Assembly (NCBI GenBank): GCA_963717725.1
Contig: CAVQWS010000003.1
Location: 434,001 to 498,000, forward strand
Reading direction: 5' to 3'
Length of the DNA stretch: 64,000 nucleotides
Origin: AC-32 sp963717725
GTDB taxonomy: Bacteria; Actinomycetota; Thermoleophilia; Gaiellales; Gaiellaceae
Shown: positions 1 through 8,920 of the stretch, in pieces
Position numbering within the stretch: the first letter of the stretch is position 1
Layout: the number at the start of each line of letters is the position of its first letter
Position numbers and translations under genes: made by a program
The notes under the pieces: model-generated
The model's input: only the letters and a program-made list of their open reading frames with translations
Databases searched by the model: none
What the model was told of the DNA's origin: nothing

Positions 1-175
1 CGTCGGTCGTCTGCGCCGAGAGCATCACCGAGACGAGCAGCTCCAGGTCGTTGCGATAGGTGAGCGCGATCGTCGCGTCCGGGTGCTCGGCCAGCAGCCG
101 CTCGATGATCGGCCGGATCCGCTCGCGCTTCGGGCCGACGCGGCGGCGCGCTTCGCGCACGTAGCTGCGTGCCAT
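1..175 (-). CDS. nth: Endonuclease III (partial, N-terminal 58 residues)
   Basis: The reverse strand from 175 runs off the left edge of the window. It starts ATG and reads as the N-terminal helix of endonuclease III, ending in the family signature LLVSVMLSAQTTD, which lies in the helical domain of the HhH-GPD base-excision glycosylases. The family removes oxidised pyrimidines and nicks the abasic site. The 4Fe-4S cysteines and catalytic Lys/Asp would lie outside the window. The ATG overlaps the TGA stop of the helicase-nuclease gene upstream (ATGA), so it is probably translated with that repair operon. Confidence 0.85.
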   Translation of the reverse strand, partial: MARSYVREARRRVGPKRERIRPIIERLLAEHPDATIALTYRNDLELLVSVMLSAQTTD

Positions 176-3100
176 CAGCCCCGCAGCTTCGGGCCCGCGC
201 AGACGAGGTCGAGCGCGGGGCAGTCGCGGCAGACGAACTCGTCGGGCGTCGGCCGGAACTCGTTCGCCTGGATCCGCGCGATCGCCCTGGACAGCTCGGC
301 CTCCAGCCCCAGCAGGTCGTCGACCCGGTAGGTGCCGCTCACGACCGCGTCGGGCCGCTCGAGGAAGTGGTAGACGACCTCGACCTCCTCCGCCCCGGCC
401 CGGAAGCAGGCGAGCGCGTAGACGAGCCGCTGCAGGTGGTAGTCGTGCTCGACGATCTCCTCCGGCGTGCCCTCGGCGAGCGAGTTCGTCTTGTAGTCGA
501 GCACGAGCGCCTTCGCCCCTTCGCGCTGGAGCACGTCGATCCGGCCGTGGAGCAGGACCCCGTCGTGCTCGAAAGCGAACGGCAGCTCGGCGGTCGCGCC
601 CTCGAGCGCGGCAATGCGGGCGCCGAGCTCCGACTCGCAGTACGAGGCGACGAAACCGCGGATCCGCTCGAGCTCCTCCTCGATCACGGCCGGGTAGCGG
701 GCACGGACGAGCTCGGCGAGGTCGTCGGGCGCGGCCGGCGCGCGCAGGTCGATGCGCTCCAGTAGCGCGTGCACCGCATCGCCGATCTCTGTCGCCGCGA
801 GGCCCGACTGGCCGGGGACGGTCCCGGCGGCATCGGCCGGGCGCAGGCCCACGACCCGCTCGACGAAGTAGCGGTACGAGCAGCGCTCGAACAACGAGAG
901 CGCGCTGTAGGAAAGCCGCCGCACGCGGTGCAACGGCGGCGCGGGCACCTCGGCGAGCGGGGCGAGCTCAGGGGCGTCCGGCGCAGCAGCGCCGTTCTCC
1001 GAGACGGCGAACAGCTCGAGCTGCTGCTCCTCCGCCGGCGCGGGCGCGACCTCGGGCTCGGGCGCGAAGCGGTCGAGCCGCACCAGCACCCGCGCGCCGC
1101 CGCGCTCGATCTCCAGCGGGGCGGCCGCGGCTTCCTCGAGCTCGCCGGCTTCGAGCCGCTCGAGCACCCAGCCGATCGGCGTGCCCGAGTCCGCCCCACG
1201 CTCGCCGATTGCGCCGGAGACGATCAGCCGGTCGATCGCGCGCGTCATGGCGACGTAATAGAGCCGCCGCCGCTCAGCCTCCTCCGCGTCCTGCTCGGCC
1301 GCCTTCACGCTCTCGTACTCGGCCGTGGTCAGGCGCTTGCCGGTCTCGGGATCGGCGACGCGGAAGCCGAGCCGCCCGTCCGGGAGGCAGAGGATCTCGT
1401 CCGCGTCAGGCCGGGCGCGGTCACGGCCCGCGTCGGCGACGACGACGACCTTGAACTCGAGCCCTTTCGCCGAATGGATCGTCAGCAGCCGGATCACGTC
1501 CGTGCCCTCCTCCTCGGCGACCGCCTCGAGCTCGGAGGCGCCGACCGCGTCCTGCTCGGCGACGAAGCGCACGAAGCCCTGCACGTCGGGCCCGCGCAGC
1601 TCCTCGTAGGAGCGCGCCATCCGTGCGAGCTTGCGCAGGTTCGCGTAGCGGCGGCGGCCGTCCCATTGCGCGAGCACGGCGAGGTCGTAATCGTGCTCGG
1701 CGACGATCCGCTCACAGAGCCGCTCCAGCGAGAGCGACGGCGCGAGCGCCGCGAGCCGGTCGAAGCGCTGCTTGAACGCCTGGAAGAGCCGCGCGTCCTT
1801 CTCCGACGCGCCCTCCGGCACACCCTTCTCCAGCCCGGCGAACAGCGGCCGCTTCGGCGCCGCCCGTCGCAGCAACACGAGCGCGTCGTTGGAGACGCCG
1901 ACGAACGGCGAGGCGAGCACGCCCAGGAGCGCCTCGTCGTCGTAGCGGTTGTGCAGCAGCCGCAGGTAGTTGAGGAGGTCGACCACCTGCTGCTGGTGGT
2001 AGTAGTCGCGGCCGGTGGCGCGAAAGGTCGGCAGGCCGAGCGCACGCAGCTCCTCCTCGTACAGCCGCGCGTCGGTGCCGGCCGCGAAGAGCAGCACGAT
2101 CTCGCCCGGCGTCGCCTCGCCGGCGTCGACGAGGGCGCGCACGCGCGTCGCGATGTGCCGCGCCTCGGCCTTCCGCCAATGAACGCCTGTCTCGCCATAG
2201 CTGTCCTTGTCGGTCACGAGCAGCTCGACCGCCGGCCCGAAGGCCGGATCCGGGAAGCGGCCCGCCGCCTCGAGCGGCTGGAACGAGTCCCCGAAGTCGG
2301 CGGCGAAGAGGTGGTTGATCACGTCGAGCACCTCGGGCCGCGAGCGGTAGTTCTGGGTAAGCGCGAGCACGCCGCCGACCTGCTCGCGACGCTCGCGGAA
2401 GACCTCGACGTCTGCGTGCCGGAAGCGGTAGATCGACTGGAACTCATCGCCGACGAAGAAGACCTCGGCGTCCTCGTGCGCGAGGAGGTCGACGAGCTCG
2501 CACTGGAGCCGGTTCGTGTCTTGGAACTCGTCGACCATGATCGAGCGGAAGCGCCAGCTCTCGCGCTCGCGGAGCTCGGGGTTGTCGCGCAGCAGCTCCC
2601 GGGCGAGCAGTTGCAGGTCCTCGAAGTCGAGCGCCGACTCGCGGTCCTTGGCCTCGCGGTAGGCGCGGTCGTAGGCGAGCAGGAGCTCCTGCAGCTGCTC
2701 GCGGTCGCGGGCGGCAAGCGCCTCGAGCGCGGCCTGCTCGACCGCCGCGCGTGGCTCGTCGAGGTCGGCCGAGCGGAGATCGGAGAGATCCAGCAGCTCC
2801 TCGGGCCCCTGCGCCGAGTCGAGGTAGCGCAGAGCCGCAGCGTCACCGGCCGCTGCGACCCGCAGCTCCTCGAGCCGCTCCTCGAGCCGGGGCTGCTCGG
2901 ACACTTCGATCCGCAGCTCGAGCCCGGACGAGCGCAGAGTCTCGTGTACGCCGGTCAGCATCCGCCGGAGCCGGCGGCCGCCGTACGAGGCGAGCAGCCG
3001 CAGCCGCGCCTCGTCGTCGCCGCAGAACTCCTCGAGCGCCGCGCGGAACGCCTCGCCCCGGAGCACGCGCCCCTGGCTGTCGTCGACGACGCGGAAGCGC

Positions 3101-3444
3101 GGGTCGATCCCGGCCGCGAACGGATGCGCCTTCAGCAGCCGGTGGCAGAAGCCGTGGATGGTCGAGATCCAGGCCGCGTCGAGATCACGCACCAGATCGT
3201 GGCGGCCGAGCTCCAACAGCCGCTTGCGGATCCGCCCGCGCAGCTCACCGGCGGCGCGCTCGGTGTAGGTGATCACGAGGATCGAATCGACGTCCATGCC
3301 GCGCTCGCAGACCGCGCGGCAGAAGCGCTCGACGATCACGGTCGTCTTGCCGGTGCCGGCGCCCGCCGAGACGAAGACGACGCCCTGCTCCTCGATCGCG
3401 CGGAGCTGTTCCTGATTCGGCGCGGTCTCTTCCACGACACTCAC
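175..3444 (-). CDS. UvrD/AddA-like helicase with C-terminal RecB-type nuclease
   Basis: About 1089 residues. A Walker A motif (SAGAGTGKTT) lies near residue 27. The Walker B motif VDEFQDTN is typical of superfamily 1A, and motif VI is YYVAMTRAIDRL. The C-terminal PD-(D/E)XK nuclease has the core VLDYKTNS. A cysteine in FERCSYRYF plus the terminal cluster CRDCPALDLVC form the four-cysteine iron-sulfur site seen in AddB, AdnAB and Cas4 nucleases. The family resects double-strand breaks for RecA recombination. I place the start at GTG 3444, which overlaps the TGA of the upstream nuclease gene by four bases; GTG 3435 is also possible. An AddA or an AdnB name is equally defensible, so no symbol is given. 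Confidence 0.85.
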   Translation of the reverse strand: MSVVEETAPNQEQLRAIEEQGVVFVSAGAGTGKTTVIVERFCRAVCERGMDVDSILVITYTERAAGELRGRIRKRLLELGRHDLVRDLDAAWISTIHGFCHRLLKAHPFAAGIDPRFRVVDDSQGRVLRGEAFRAALEEFCGDDEARLRLLASYGGRRLRRMLTGVHETLRSSGLELRIEVSEQPRLEERLEELRVAAAGDAAALRYLDSAQGPEELLDLSDLRSADLDEPRAAVEQAALEALAARDREQLQELLLAYDRAYREAKDRESALDFEDLQLLARELLRDNPELRERESWRFRSIMVDEFQDTNRLQCELVDLLAHEDAEVFFVGDEFQSIYRFRHADVEVFRERREQVGGVLALTQNYRSRPEVLDVINHLFAADFGDSFQPLEAAGRFPDPAFGPAVELLVTDKDSYGETGVHWRKAEARHIATRVRALVDAGEATPGEIVLLFAAGTDARLYEEELRALGLPTFRATGRDYYHQQQVVDLLNYLRLLHNRYDDEALLGVLASPFVGVSNDALVLLRRAAPKRPLFAGLEKGVPEGASEKDARLFQAFKQRFDRLAALAPSLSLERLCERIVAEHDYDLAVLAQWDGRRRYANLRKLARMARSYEELRGPDVQGFVRFVAEQDAVGASELEAVAEEEGTDVIRLLTIHSAKGLEFKVVVVADAGRDRARPDADEILCLPDGRLGFRVADPETGKRLTTAEYESVKAAEQDAEEAERRRLYYVAMTRAIDRLIVSGAIGERGADSGTPIGWVLERLEAGELEEAAAAPLEIERGGARVLVRLDRFAPEPEVAPAPAEEQQLELFAVSENGAAAPDAPELAPLAEVPAPPLHRVRRLSYSALSLFERCSYRYFVERVVGLRPADAAGTVPGQSGLAATEIGDAVHALLERIDLRAPAAPDDLAELVRARYPAVIEEELERIRGFVASYCESELGARIAALEGATAELPFAFEHDGVLLHGRIDVLQREGAKALVLDYKTNSLAEGTPEEIVEHDYHLQRLVYALACFRAGAEEVEVVYHFLERPDAVVSGTYRVDDLLGLEAELSRAIARIQANEFRPTPDEFVCRDCPALDLVCAGPKLRG

Positions 3445-6365
3445 GACCGCTTCACCCGGCACATCGGCCAGAGCTCGCACCAGGTCGGGCACGAGCCGCC
3501 GCGCGGGTCGTGCCGCACGTCGCCCTCGCGGATGCGCGCGACGACGCCCTCGGCGTGCTCCTTCGCGCGCTCGATCCCGCCCCAGAACTGCTCCTCGTCG
3601 ACGTAGTCGTTCTGCATGAACCCCTGCAGGCCGTCCTCGCGGGCCTCCTCGCGGAGCAGCCCGCGGGCGCGTGCGTCGCCGGCCAGCGTGCGGTAGACGC
3701 CGCCGAGCGGCTCCATCCCGACCAGGTCGCGCAGGACGAGCATGTAGAGCGGGATCTGCAGGTGCAGCTCACGGTCGATCTCGCGGGCCGTCGGCGCGCG
3801 GCCGGATTTGTAGTCGACGACAATCCCCCGGGCGCCGAACGGGTCGCGGTCGATCCGGTCGATCTTGCCCGTGACCGCGAAGCCGTCGAGCTCGAGCCCA
3901 CGCTGCAGCTCGGGTGCGGAGCGCTCGGAGCCGAACGAGACCTCGAAGCGGCTCGGCACGAGCGGCGACTCGGACTCCGCCTCGCGGCGGATCAACTTCT
4001 CGAGGTCACGCGCGAGGCCCTGCTCGAGCTCGTTCCGCTCCAGCTCGGGCAGGTCGAAGCGGACGTGCGCGACGAGCGCCTCGGCGAGGCACTCGCGCAG
4101 GAAGACCAACGCGTCCTCGAGTGTCTCGGGCTGTACGCGGTCGGCGCCGGTCCGCTTGGGCAGGCCCTTGAAGAACGTGAACAGCGCCTGGTGGACGATC
4201 GTGCCCTTCAGGCGGGCGTCGACCTCGACGTCGATGCTCCTCGGCTGCAGGACGCGGTCGACGAACCACATCGAGGAGCAGCCTGTGAACCGCTCGAGCT
4301 CGGTGACCGCGAAGGTTGACTTCTCCCGCAGCTGCTCGAGCACGGCCGGGTGCGCGAGGCGCGTCGGGCGGTCGAAGGCGGTGAGCGCGCGTTCGAGCCG
4401 CCGCTCCCAGCCGTTTGCGCGCGCGAGCGACCTCGCTGCCCGACGGTCGATGGGTGCGAGCGACGCTAGCGCGCGCAGGCGTTCGCGCTCGCTCGGTGCT
4501 GCCTCGAGCGGCCAGGTCAGCGCGGCGAGCGGCCTGCGGCGCGTCCAGCGCTCAACCTCGTCGGGCGCGAACAGGCCGCGCGTCTCGTCCCAGAACGGGC
4601 TCGGCTCGCGCGGGGCGCCGTCGTCGCTCGCAGCCTCGCGGACGAGATAGAGCCGCCGGGTCGGCCGCGTGCAAGCCGTGTAGAAGAGGTAGCGGTCGCG
4701 CGAGACCGGGTCGGTGCGCAACAGGCGGCCGGCGCGTGAGGAGCGCTCGAGCTCGGCCTTCTGCTCCTCGTCGAGGAACGGCGAGCCCTGCGAGCGGCGC
4801 GGCAGCCGGCCCTCGTCGAGCCCGACCACGAAGACGACCTCGAAGCGGCGGGTGCGCGCGCGCAGCAGGTCGAGCACGGCCACGCGGCCGGCCTCGCCTG
4901 TCGCGCCGAGCCGGACCGAGGCGTCGGCGAGCAACGAGACGACCTCCTCGCGCGTCGCCTCGCCGCCGAGGTCGCGCCAGCCTTCGAGCTCGGCGACGAG
5001 CTTCGAGGCAGCCTCGTGGGCGCGCAGGTCGAGCCGCGCAGACTCGTGCGTAGGTGGCGCGTCGAGCCGGTGGGCCGCGCTCACCATCGCGCGGGCGAGC
5101 TCCCGGATCGCTGCGAGCGGGTCGGCCGCGCCACGGATGGAATCGAGGTGCGGCAGGGGCTGGCCGCGCAGCTTCGCCACCTCTTCCTCGACCCGGTCCG
5201 GCTCGGTCACGCCGCGGCCGCGCAGCCGGCCTTCGAGGAAGTCCACGTGGTAGCGCGGGAGCCCCGAGTACGGCGAGCGCAGGAAGGCGAACAGGTCGCG
5301 CCGCCGCCCGTCGAGCCAGGCATAGCGCAGCAGCGAGAGCAGCGCCTGCCCGAACGGGGTCTGGCCGAGCCGCAGCCGCCCTTCGAGCGCGTAGGGCACG
5401 CCGAGTGTGGTGAAGGCCGTGTCGAGCGGCGCGCGCCAGCGGTCGAGCGACGGGCAGACGATCGCGATCTCGTCCCCCGACGTGCCGTCGCGGAGCAGCG
5501 CGAGGATCTCGTCCGCGACGAGCTCGAGCGTGCCGCGGATGCCGGCGCCTTCGAGGAAGCGCAGCGAGCCGTCCAGCTCCGGGCCCGGGGCGGCCTCGGC
5601 GCGGAAGAGCGCGCGCTCCAGGTGGGCGAGCACGGGCGAGCGGGCCTCGCTGCTCGCTGGAAGCTCCTCGATCCGCCCTTCGGCCAGCCGGGTGAGGTCG
5701 TCAGCGGTGCGCGTGAGCGAGGCGAACGCATCGCGGCCGGGCTCGTACGGCAACGAGACGGTCACCTCCGCCCGCGCTGCCAGCGCCTCGAGCAGCGCCC
5801 ACTCGGCGCCGGTCAGGTCCTCGAAGCCGTACGCGAACACGGGCCGCGGCTCCCAGGCGCCGAGGTCACCGGCGGCGCGCTCGGCGGCGTGCCGGCGCTC
5901 GAGCTCGCGGTCCCAGACGCCGAGCCGATCGAGCTGCTCGCGGTAGGCACCGTACAACTGCGCGAGCTCGCCCTCCAGCTCACCCGGCTCGAGCAGCGCG
6001 GACTCGAGCTCGGCCACCGTCGAGCCGAGCGAATCGGCGAAACCGGAGAAGCGAGCGGAGCGGCCCTCGGCGCCACTCACGATGCGCCGCAAGAGCAGCG
6101 TCCGCTGGGCGGGAGTGATCACCGGCCGGTGCGCGCCGTTGCCGCGCGCGATGCGCTCGAAGAGGTCGTCGAAGGTGCCGATCGAGCCGCCCACGAGCGC
6201 GCCGGCGCGGGTGAGCAGCTCGCGCTCGGCGCGGTCGACGTCCGGCCGGTTCGGCACGATCAAGATTGGATCGGAGTCGAGCGCGCTGAGGTAGCGCTCG
6301 AGCAGGAGCGCGACTTTCCCCGCGTTCGCAGGGCCTGCGAGCAGGCTCAGCGGCACCCGCCCCAT
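3441..6365 (-). CDS. AddB-like / PD-(D/E)XK nuclease subunit of the same helicase-nuclease
   Basis: About 974 residues. The N-terminus has a degenerate Walker A (GPANAGKV, with V in place of the Thr/Ser after Lys). The middle has the AddB/AdnA-type segment VFVVGLDEGRLPRR and a motif-VI-like FYTACTRPTRRLYL. The C-terminus carries the nuclease core VVDYKSGR. The cysteine in FTGCSSMW, with CPTWC and MC near the end, forms the likely iron-sulfur cluster. The partner helicase follows with a four-base overlap, so the two subunits should be made together. ATG 6365 is preferred; TTG 6386 is in frame but sits inside a palindrome that may be an operator. The weak Walker A suggests the motor here is reduced, as in AddB. 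Confidence 0.8.
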   Translation of the reverse strand: MGRVPLSLLAGPANAGKVALLLERYLSALDSDPILIVPNRPDVDRAERELLTRAGALVGGSIGTFDDLFERIARGNGAHRPVITPAQRTLLLRRIVSGAEGRSARFSGFADSLGSTVAELESALLEPGELEGELAQLYGAYREQLDRLGVWDRELERRHAAERAAGDLGAWEPRPVFAYGFEDLTGAEWALLEALAARAEVTVSLPYEPGRDAFASLTRTADDLTRLAEGRIEELPASSEARSPVLAHLERALFRAEAAPGPELDGSLRFLEGAGIRGTLELVADEILALLRDGTSGDEIAIVCPSLDRWRAPLDTAFTTLGVPYALEGRLRLGQTPFGQALLSLLRYAWLDGRRRDLFAFLRSPYSGLPRYHVDFLEGRLRGRGVTEPDRVEEEVAKLRGQPLPHLDSIRGAADPLAAIRELARAMVSAAHRLDAPPTHESARLDLRAHEAASKLVAELEGWRDLGGEATREEVVSLLADASVRLGATGEAGRVAVLDLLRARTRRFEVVFVVGLDEGRLPRRSQGSPFLDEEQKAELERSSRAGRLLRTDPVSRDRYLFYTACTRPTRRLYLVREAASDDGAPREPSPFWDETRGLFAPDEVERWTRRRPLAALTWPLEAAPSERERLRALASLAPIDRRAARSLARANGWERRLERALTAFDRPTRLAHPAVLEQLREKSTFAVTELERFTGCSSMWFVDRVLQPRSIDVEVDARLKGTIVHQALFTFFKGLPKRTGADRVQPETLEDALVFLRECLAEALVAHVRFDLPELERNELEQGLARDLEKLIRREAESESPLVPSRFEVSFGSERSAPELQRGLELDGFAVTGKIDRIDRDPFGARGIVVDYKSGRAPTAREIDRELHLQIPLYMLVLRDLVGMEPLGGVYRTLAGDARARGLLREEAREDGLQGFMQNDYVDEEQFWGGIERAKEHAEGVVARIREGDVRHDPRGGSCPTWCELWPMCRVKRS

Positions 6366-6373
6366 CCTAGTGA

Positions 6374-6391
6374 CGGAGTTGGACAACTCCG
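6374..6391. promoter_or_regulatory. Perfect 8-bp palindrome upstream of the AddB-like gene
   Basis: The sequence CGGAGTTG-GA-CAACTCCG is a perfect 8-bp inverted repeat with a two-base spacer, 9 bases upstream of ATG 6365. Its size and position fit an operator for a dimeric repressor. It does not match the actinobacterial LexA box (GAAC-N4-GTTC). Regulation is inference only. Confidence 0.35.
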
Positions 6392-6399
6392 AATGTGCC

Positions 6400-6469
6400 G
6401 ACCGGTCAATTCAGACGGACGCACGGGCACAGCCCGCACGTCCTGATCACGGCTCCGCAAGCGGCGCCT
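6400..6469 (-). repeat. Dispersed structured element, copy A
   Basis: An ungapped stretch matches positions 37786-37855 at about 54 of 70 bases. Read on the minus strand it can fold into two hairpins: one of 8 bp with a two-base loop (6451-6468) and one of 12 bp with a three-base loop (6417-6443), each with mismatches in this copy. It lies between the terminator at 6511-6528 and the AddB-like gene. Some differences between the copies keep pairing, which suggests the fold matters. Confidence 0.5.
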
Positions 6470-6510
6470 CGCTCGAGAGGGGACGGTTCCGAGGCGCCGG
6501 GAAAGACGAA

Positions 6511-6528
6511 GGGCGGGTCTCCCCGCCC
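6511..6528 (-). terminator. Rho-independent terminator after the small basic protein gene
   Basis: On the minus strand a 7-bp GC stem (GGGCGGG/CCCGCCC, loop of four) is followed by TTCGTCTTT. It lies 8 bases beyond the stop of the 64-residue gene at 6537. Confidence 0.65.
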
Positions 6529-6536
6529 CTCAGATC

Positions 6537-6731
6537 TTAGGAGGCCGACTTCGGCCGGCGGCCGCGTCGCGCGACCGCCCGCCCGCCGAGCCGTTCGGCT
6601 TCGGCGTCGGTGAGATCGAGCTCGCGGACGCCCTTGCGCGCGTCCGCAAAGGTGATGCGCACAGTCGCGCCCTTACCGTCTGCAATCTCCGCTCCGGACT
6701 GGTCACTCACGCGAATGGTTTTACGTGCCAA
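6537..6731 (-). CDS. Small basic protein with AT-hook-like tail
   Basis: 64 residues. The start is TTG 6731, chosen because GGAGG lies 7 bases upstream. The N-terminal half (starting MARKTIRVSD) looks like a compact beta fold. The C-terminus ends in RRGRRPKSAS, close to the AT-hook core, after an acidic helix LDLTDAEAERL. Small proteins with this layout recur in actinobacteria and are usually left unnamed; a distant likeness to Lsr2-type nucleoid proteins is possible. A DNA-binding role is inferred only from the basic tail. It sits 59 bases downstream of the topoisomerase gene on the same strand and has its own terminator. Confidence 0.65.
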   Translation of the reverse strand: MARKTIRVSDQSGAEIADGKGATVRITFADARKGVRELDLTDAEAERLGGRAVARRGRRPKSAS

Positions 6732-6790
6732 TTGTCATCCTCCGTTTTCGGCTGGATTTCGCTCAGCCTAACGAAGACGTGACGACAATC

Positions 6791-7801
6791 TCAAGCGGCT
6801 TCGCGCGCCCGGCGAATGCGCCAGGAGCGCAGCAGGCTGAGCAGCGCCTGCTCTTCGGGATCGAGCTCGGAATTCCGCGCGCGCACGACGCGCAAATGCC
6901 GCGGCCGAAAGTCGTCGATCGTTCGCCCGTCGAGATACTGCTCGACGACCGCTGGGCTCACGTAGGACGAACGCGCGACAGCGGCGGTGTTTCCGAGCCG
7001 CTCGCCAACCGAGCGCATCACCGCTGCGACCGTCTTCTGCTCGGTCGCCGTCTCCGCCTCCCCACGCTCGGCCAGCTCGATCGCAGCAACCAGGGTCCCG
7101 CCCCAGGTGCGGAAGTCCTTCGCCGTGAACTCCTCGCCGAGATGCTCGCGGATGTACTCGTTCAGCCGACTGGCGCCGAGGTTGACGAGCTCACCGTTGT
7201 ACTCGTAGCGAAAGAGCCGCCGCCCGCCGGGCGCGGCGAGCAGCTCCTTGATCGCGGCGGCGAGCTCCTCGTCCGCGAGCACCGTCCGGCAGAGGACACG
7301 ATGCTTGGCGCGGAAGCGGAACGAGATCCTGCTCCCGCGCACCTTGACGTGTCCCTTGCGCAGAGTGGTGATCCCAAAGGTTCTGTGCGTCTTCGCATAA
7401 CGCTCGCCGCCGACCCGGAACCAGCCTTCATTGATCAGCCGCACGGCGACTGCCGCCGTCCATTCAAAGCTGAGCGGCTCCTGGTCGAGGTGCTTGTCCA
7501 TCGCCTTGCGCAGCTCGGGTAGCCGCTCCGCGAAGAGCACGAGCTTGTCGAATTTGGCCTGCTCTTGGCGCGCGCGAAATTCCGGGTGGTAGAGGTATTG
7601 CCGGCGTCCCGCCTTGTCGACGCCGGTTGCCTGCAGCTTTGCGCCGACGCGCGGCGAGATCCAGACGTCCTTCCAGGCCGGCGGAATGGCCAGCGACTCG
7701 ATCCGCGCGAGCGCATCCTTCTTCGTGATCGCGCGGCCGCGCGAGTCCTCGTAGCGGAACCGCCGCGTGCCGAGCCGTCTCCATCCTCCCCTCCGAGTCA
7801 T
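6791..7801 (-). CDS. DNA topoisomerase IB, bacterial (poxvirus-like) type
   Basis: 336 residues, the usual length of bacterial TopIB. The N-terminal domain includes IPPAWKDVWISP and QYLYHPEFRARQ. The catalytic domain has GITTLRKGHVKV (general-acid Lys), the Arg in KDFRTWGGT, and the nucleophile tyrosine near the C-terminus in VARSSYVSPAVVEQYLDG. The enzyme relaxes both positive and negative supercoils through a 3'-phosphotyrosyl intermediate, without ATP. The ATG start is 48 bases from the divergent dehydrogenase gene, so the two share an intergenic promoter region. Confidence 0.92.
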   Translation of the reverse strand: MTRRGGWRRLGTRRFRYEDSRGRAITKKDALARIESLAIPPAWKDVWISPRVGAKLQATGVDKAGRRQYLYHPEFRARQEQAKFDKLVLFAERLPELRKAMDKHLDQEPLSFEWTAAVAVRLINEGWFRVGGERYAKTHRTFGITTLRKGHVKVRGSRISFRFRAKHRVLCRTVLADEELAAAIKELLAAPGGRRLFRYEYNGELVNLGASRLNEYIREHLGEEFTAKDFRTWGGTLVAAIELAERGEAETATEQKTVAAVMRSVGERLGNTAAVARSSYVSPAVVEQYLDGRTIDDFRPRHLRVVRARNSELDPEEQALLSLLRSWRIRRAREAA

Positions 7802-7849
7802 AGAGTTGCGGTCTAGCCGCCCGGCGGCGGTGCTAATCCAAGGAGGCAG

Positions 7850-8920
7850 ATGGCGGGCACGACGATCGTCGTCCTCGAGGGCGACCAGACCGGGCAGGAG
7901 CTGCTGGAGGAGGCGCTACGCGTGCTCGCGCCGGAGGTGATCGGGCTCGAGGTGGAGCTGCCGCGCTATGACCTCTCGCTGGAGAATCGCCGCGCGAGCG
8001 CGAACGGCATCGTTCACGAGGCGGCCGCAGCTGTGCGCGAGGCCGGGCTCGGCCTGAAGGGCGCCACGGTCACGCCCGAGGGCGCCGGCGACGTCGGCTC
8101 GCCGAACCGGATCCTGCGTGAGGAGATCGGCGGCCGCGTGATCGTCAGAACCGGCCGGCGCATCCCAGGCATCGTCCCCTTCGGCGGCGTGCACGCGCCG
8201 ATCTCGGTCGTGCGCATGGCTGTCGGCGACGCCTACGGCGCGAAGGAGTGGCGCGAAGGCGAGGGCGATGACGAGGCCGCCTTCCGGACCGAGCGGATCG
8301 AGCGGCGCATTTGCCACGCGGTCGCGGAGTTCGCCTTCCGGCTGGCCGAGGAGACGGGCGCGAAGGTCTTCGGCGGGCCGAAGTACACGGTCAGCCCGGT
8401 CTACGAGGGGATGCTGAAGGAAGAGATGGACGCGGCGGCCGCGCGGCACCCTGAAGTGCCGTACGAGCCGCAACTGATCGACGCGACCTTCGCACTGCTG
8501 ATCGCGTCCAGCGGCGACCCGCTGGTGATCCCGGCCCTGAACCGCGACGGCGACATCCTCTCCGACCTCGTTCTGCCGCTCTTCGGCTCGATCGCCGGCT
8601 CGGAGTCACTGCTCGTCGGCTTCGGCGACGACTACGTGCCAACGGTTGTGCTTGCAGAGGCCGCGCACGGCACCGCGCCTTCCCTGCAGGGCAAGAACGT
8701 GGCGAACCCGATGGCGATGATCCTCGCCGCTGCGGCCGTGCTCGGCTACGCCGACGAGCAGGCGGCGCAAGTGTCGCGCGCGATCCGCGAGGCGTGCCTG
8801 GAGGCCGTCGCAGACGGCGTGCGCACGGCCGACCTCGGTGGCCACGAGGGGACGAGCGAGTTCACCGACGAGGTGATCCGCCGCACCAAGCAGAAGCTCG
8901 AAGTCTGGTCTTCGCTCTAG
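7850..8920 (+). CDS. Isocitrate/isopropylmalate dehydrogenase family protein
   Basis: 356 residues. A strong Shine-Dalgarno (AAGGAGG) lies just before ATG 7850. The N-terminus has EGDQTGQELLEEAL instead of the GDGIGPE of classical LeuB. Substrate-site segments include SPNRILREEI and VRTGRRIPGI, and the NAD(P) pocket is AHGTAPSLQGKNVANP. The family oxidatively decarboxylates a 2-hydroxy dicarboxylate. The EGDQTGQE form is, to my knowledge, common for isocitrate dehydrogenases of this group, so an NAD(P)-isocitrate dehydrogenase is the best guess; isopropylmalate or homoisocitrate cannot be excluded. No leu genes are adjacent. The stop overlaps the stop of the convergent HD-GYP gene. Confidence 0.85.
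   Translation: MAGTTIVVLEGDQTGQELLEEALRVLAPEVIGLEVELPRYDLSLENRRASANGIVHEAAAAVREAGLGLKGATVTPEGAGDVGSPNRILREEIGGRVIVRTGRRIPGIVPFGGVHAPISVVRMAVGDAYGAKEWREGEGDDEAAFRTERIERRICHAVAEFAFRLAEETGAKVFGGPKYTVSPVYEGMLKEEMDAAAARHPEVPYEPQLIDATFALLIASSGDPLVIPALNRDGDILSDLVLPLFGSIAGSESLLVGFGDDYVPTVVLAEAAHGTAPSLQGKNVANPMAMILAAAAVLGYADEQAAQVSRAIREACLEAVADGVRTADLGGHEGTSEFTDEVIRRTKQKLEVWSSL

Noticed and set aside
769..3606. A 945-residue plus-strand frame over the helicase-nuclease
   Set aside because: Antisense to a well supported gene; repetitive in Leu/Arg/Glu and without motifs.
6374..6391. LexA (SOS) box
   Set aside because: The core is TTG-N2-CAA, not GAAC-N4-GTTC; kept only as an unnamed palindrome.
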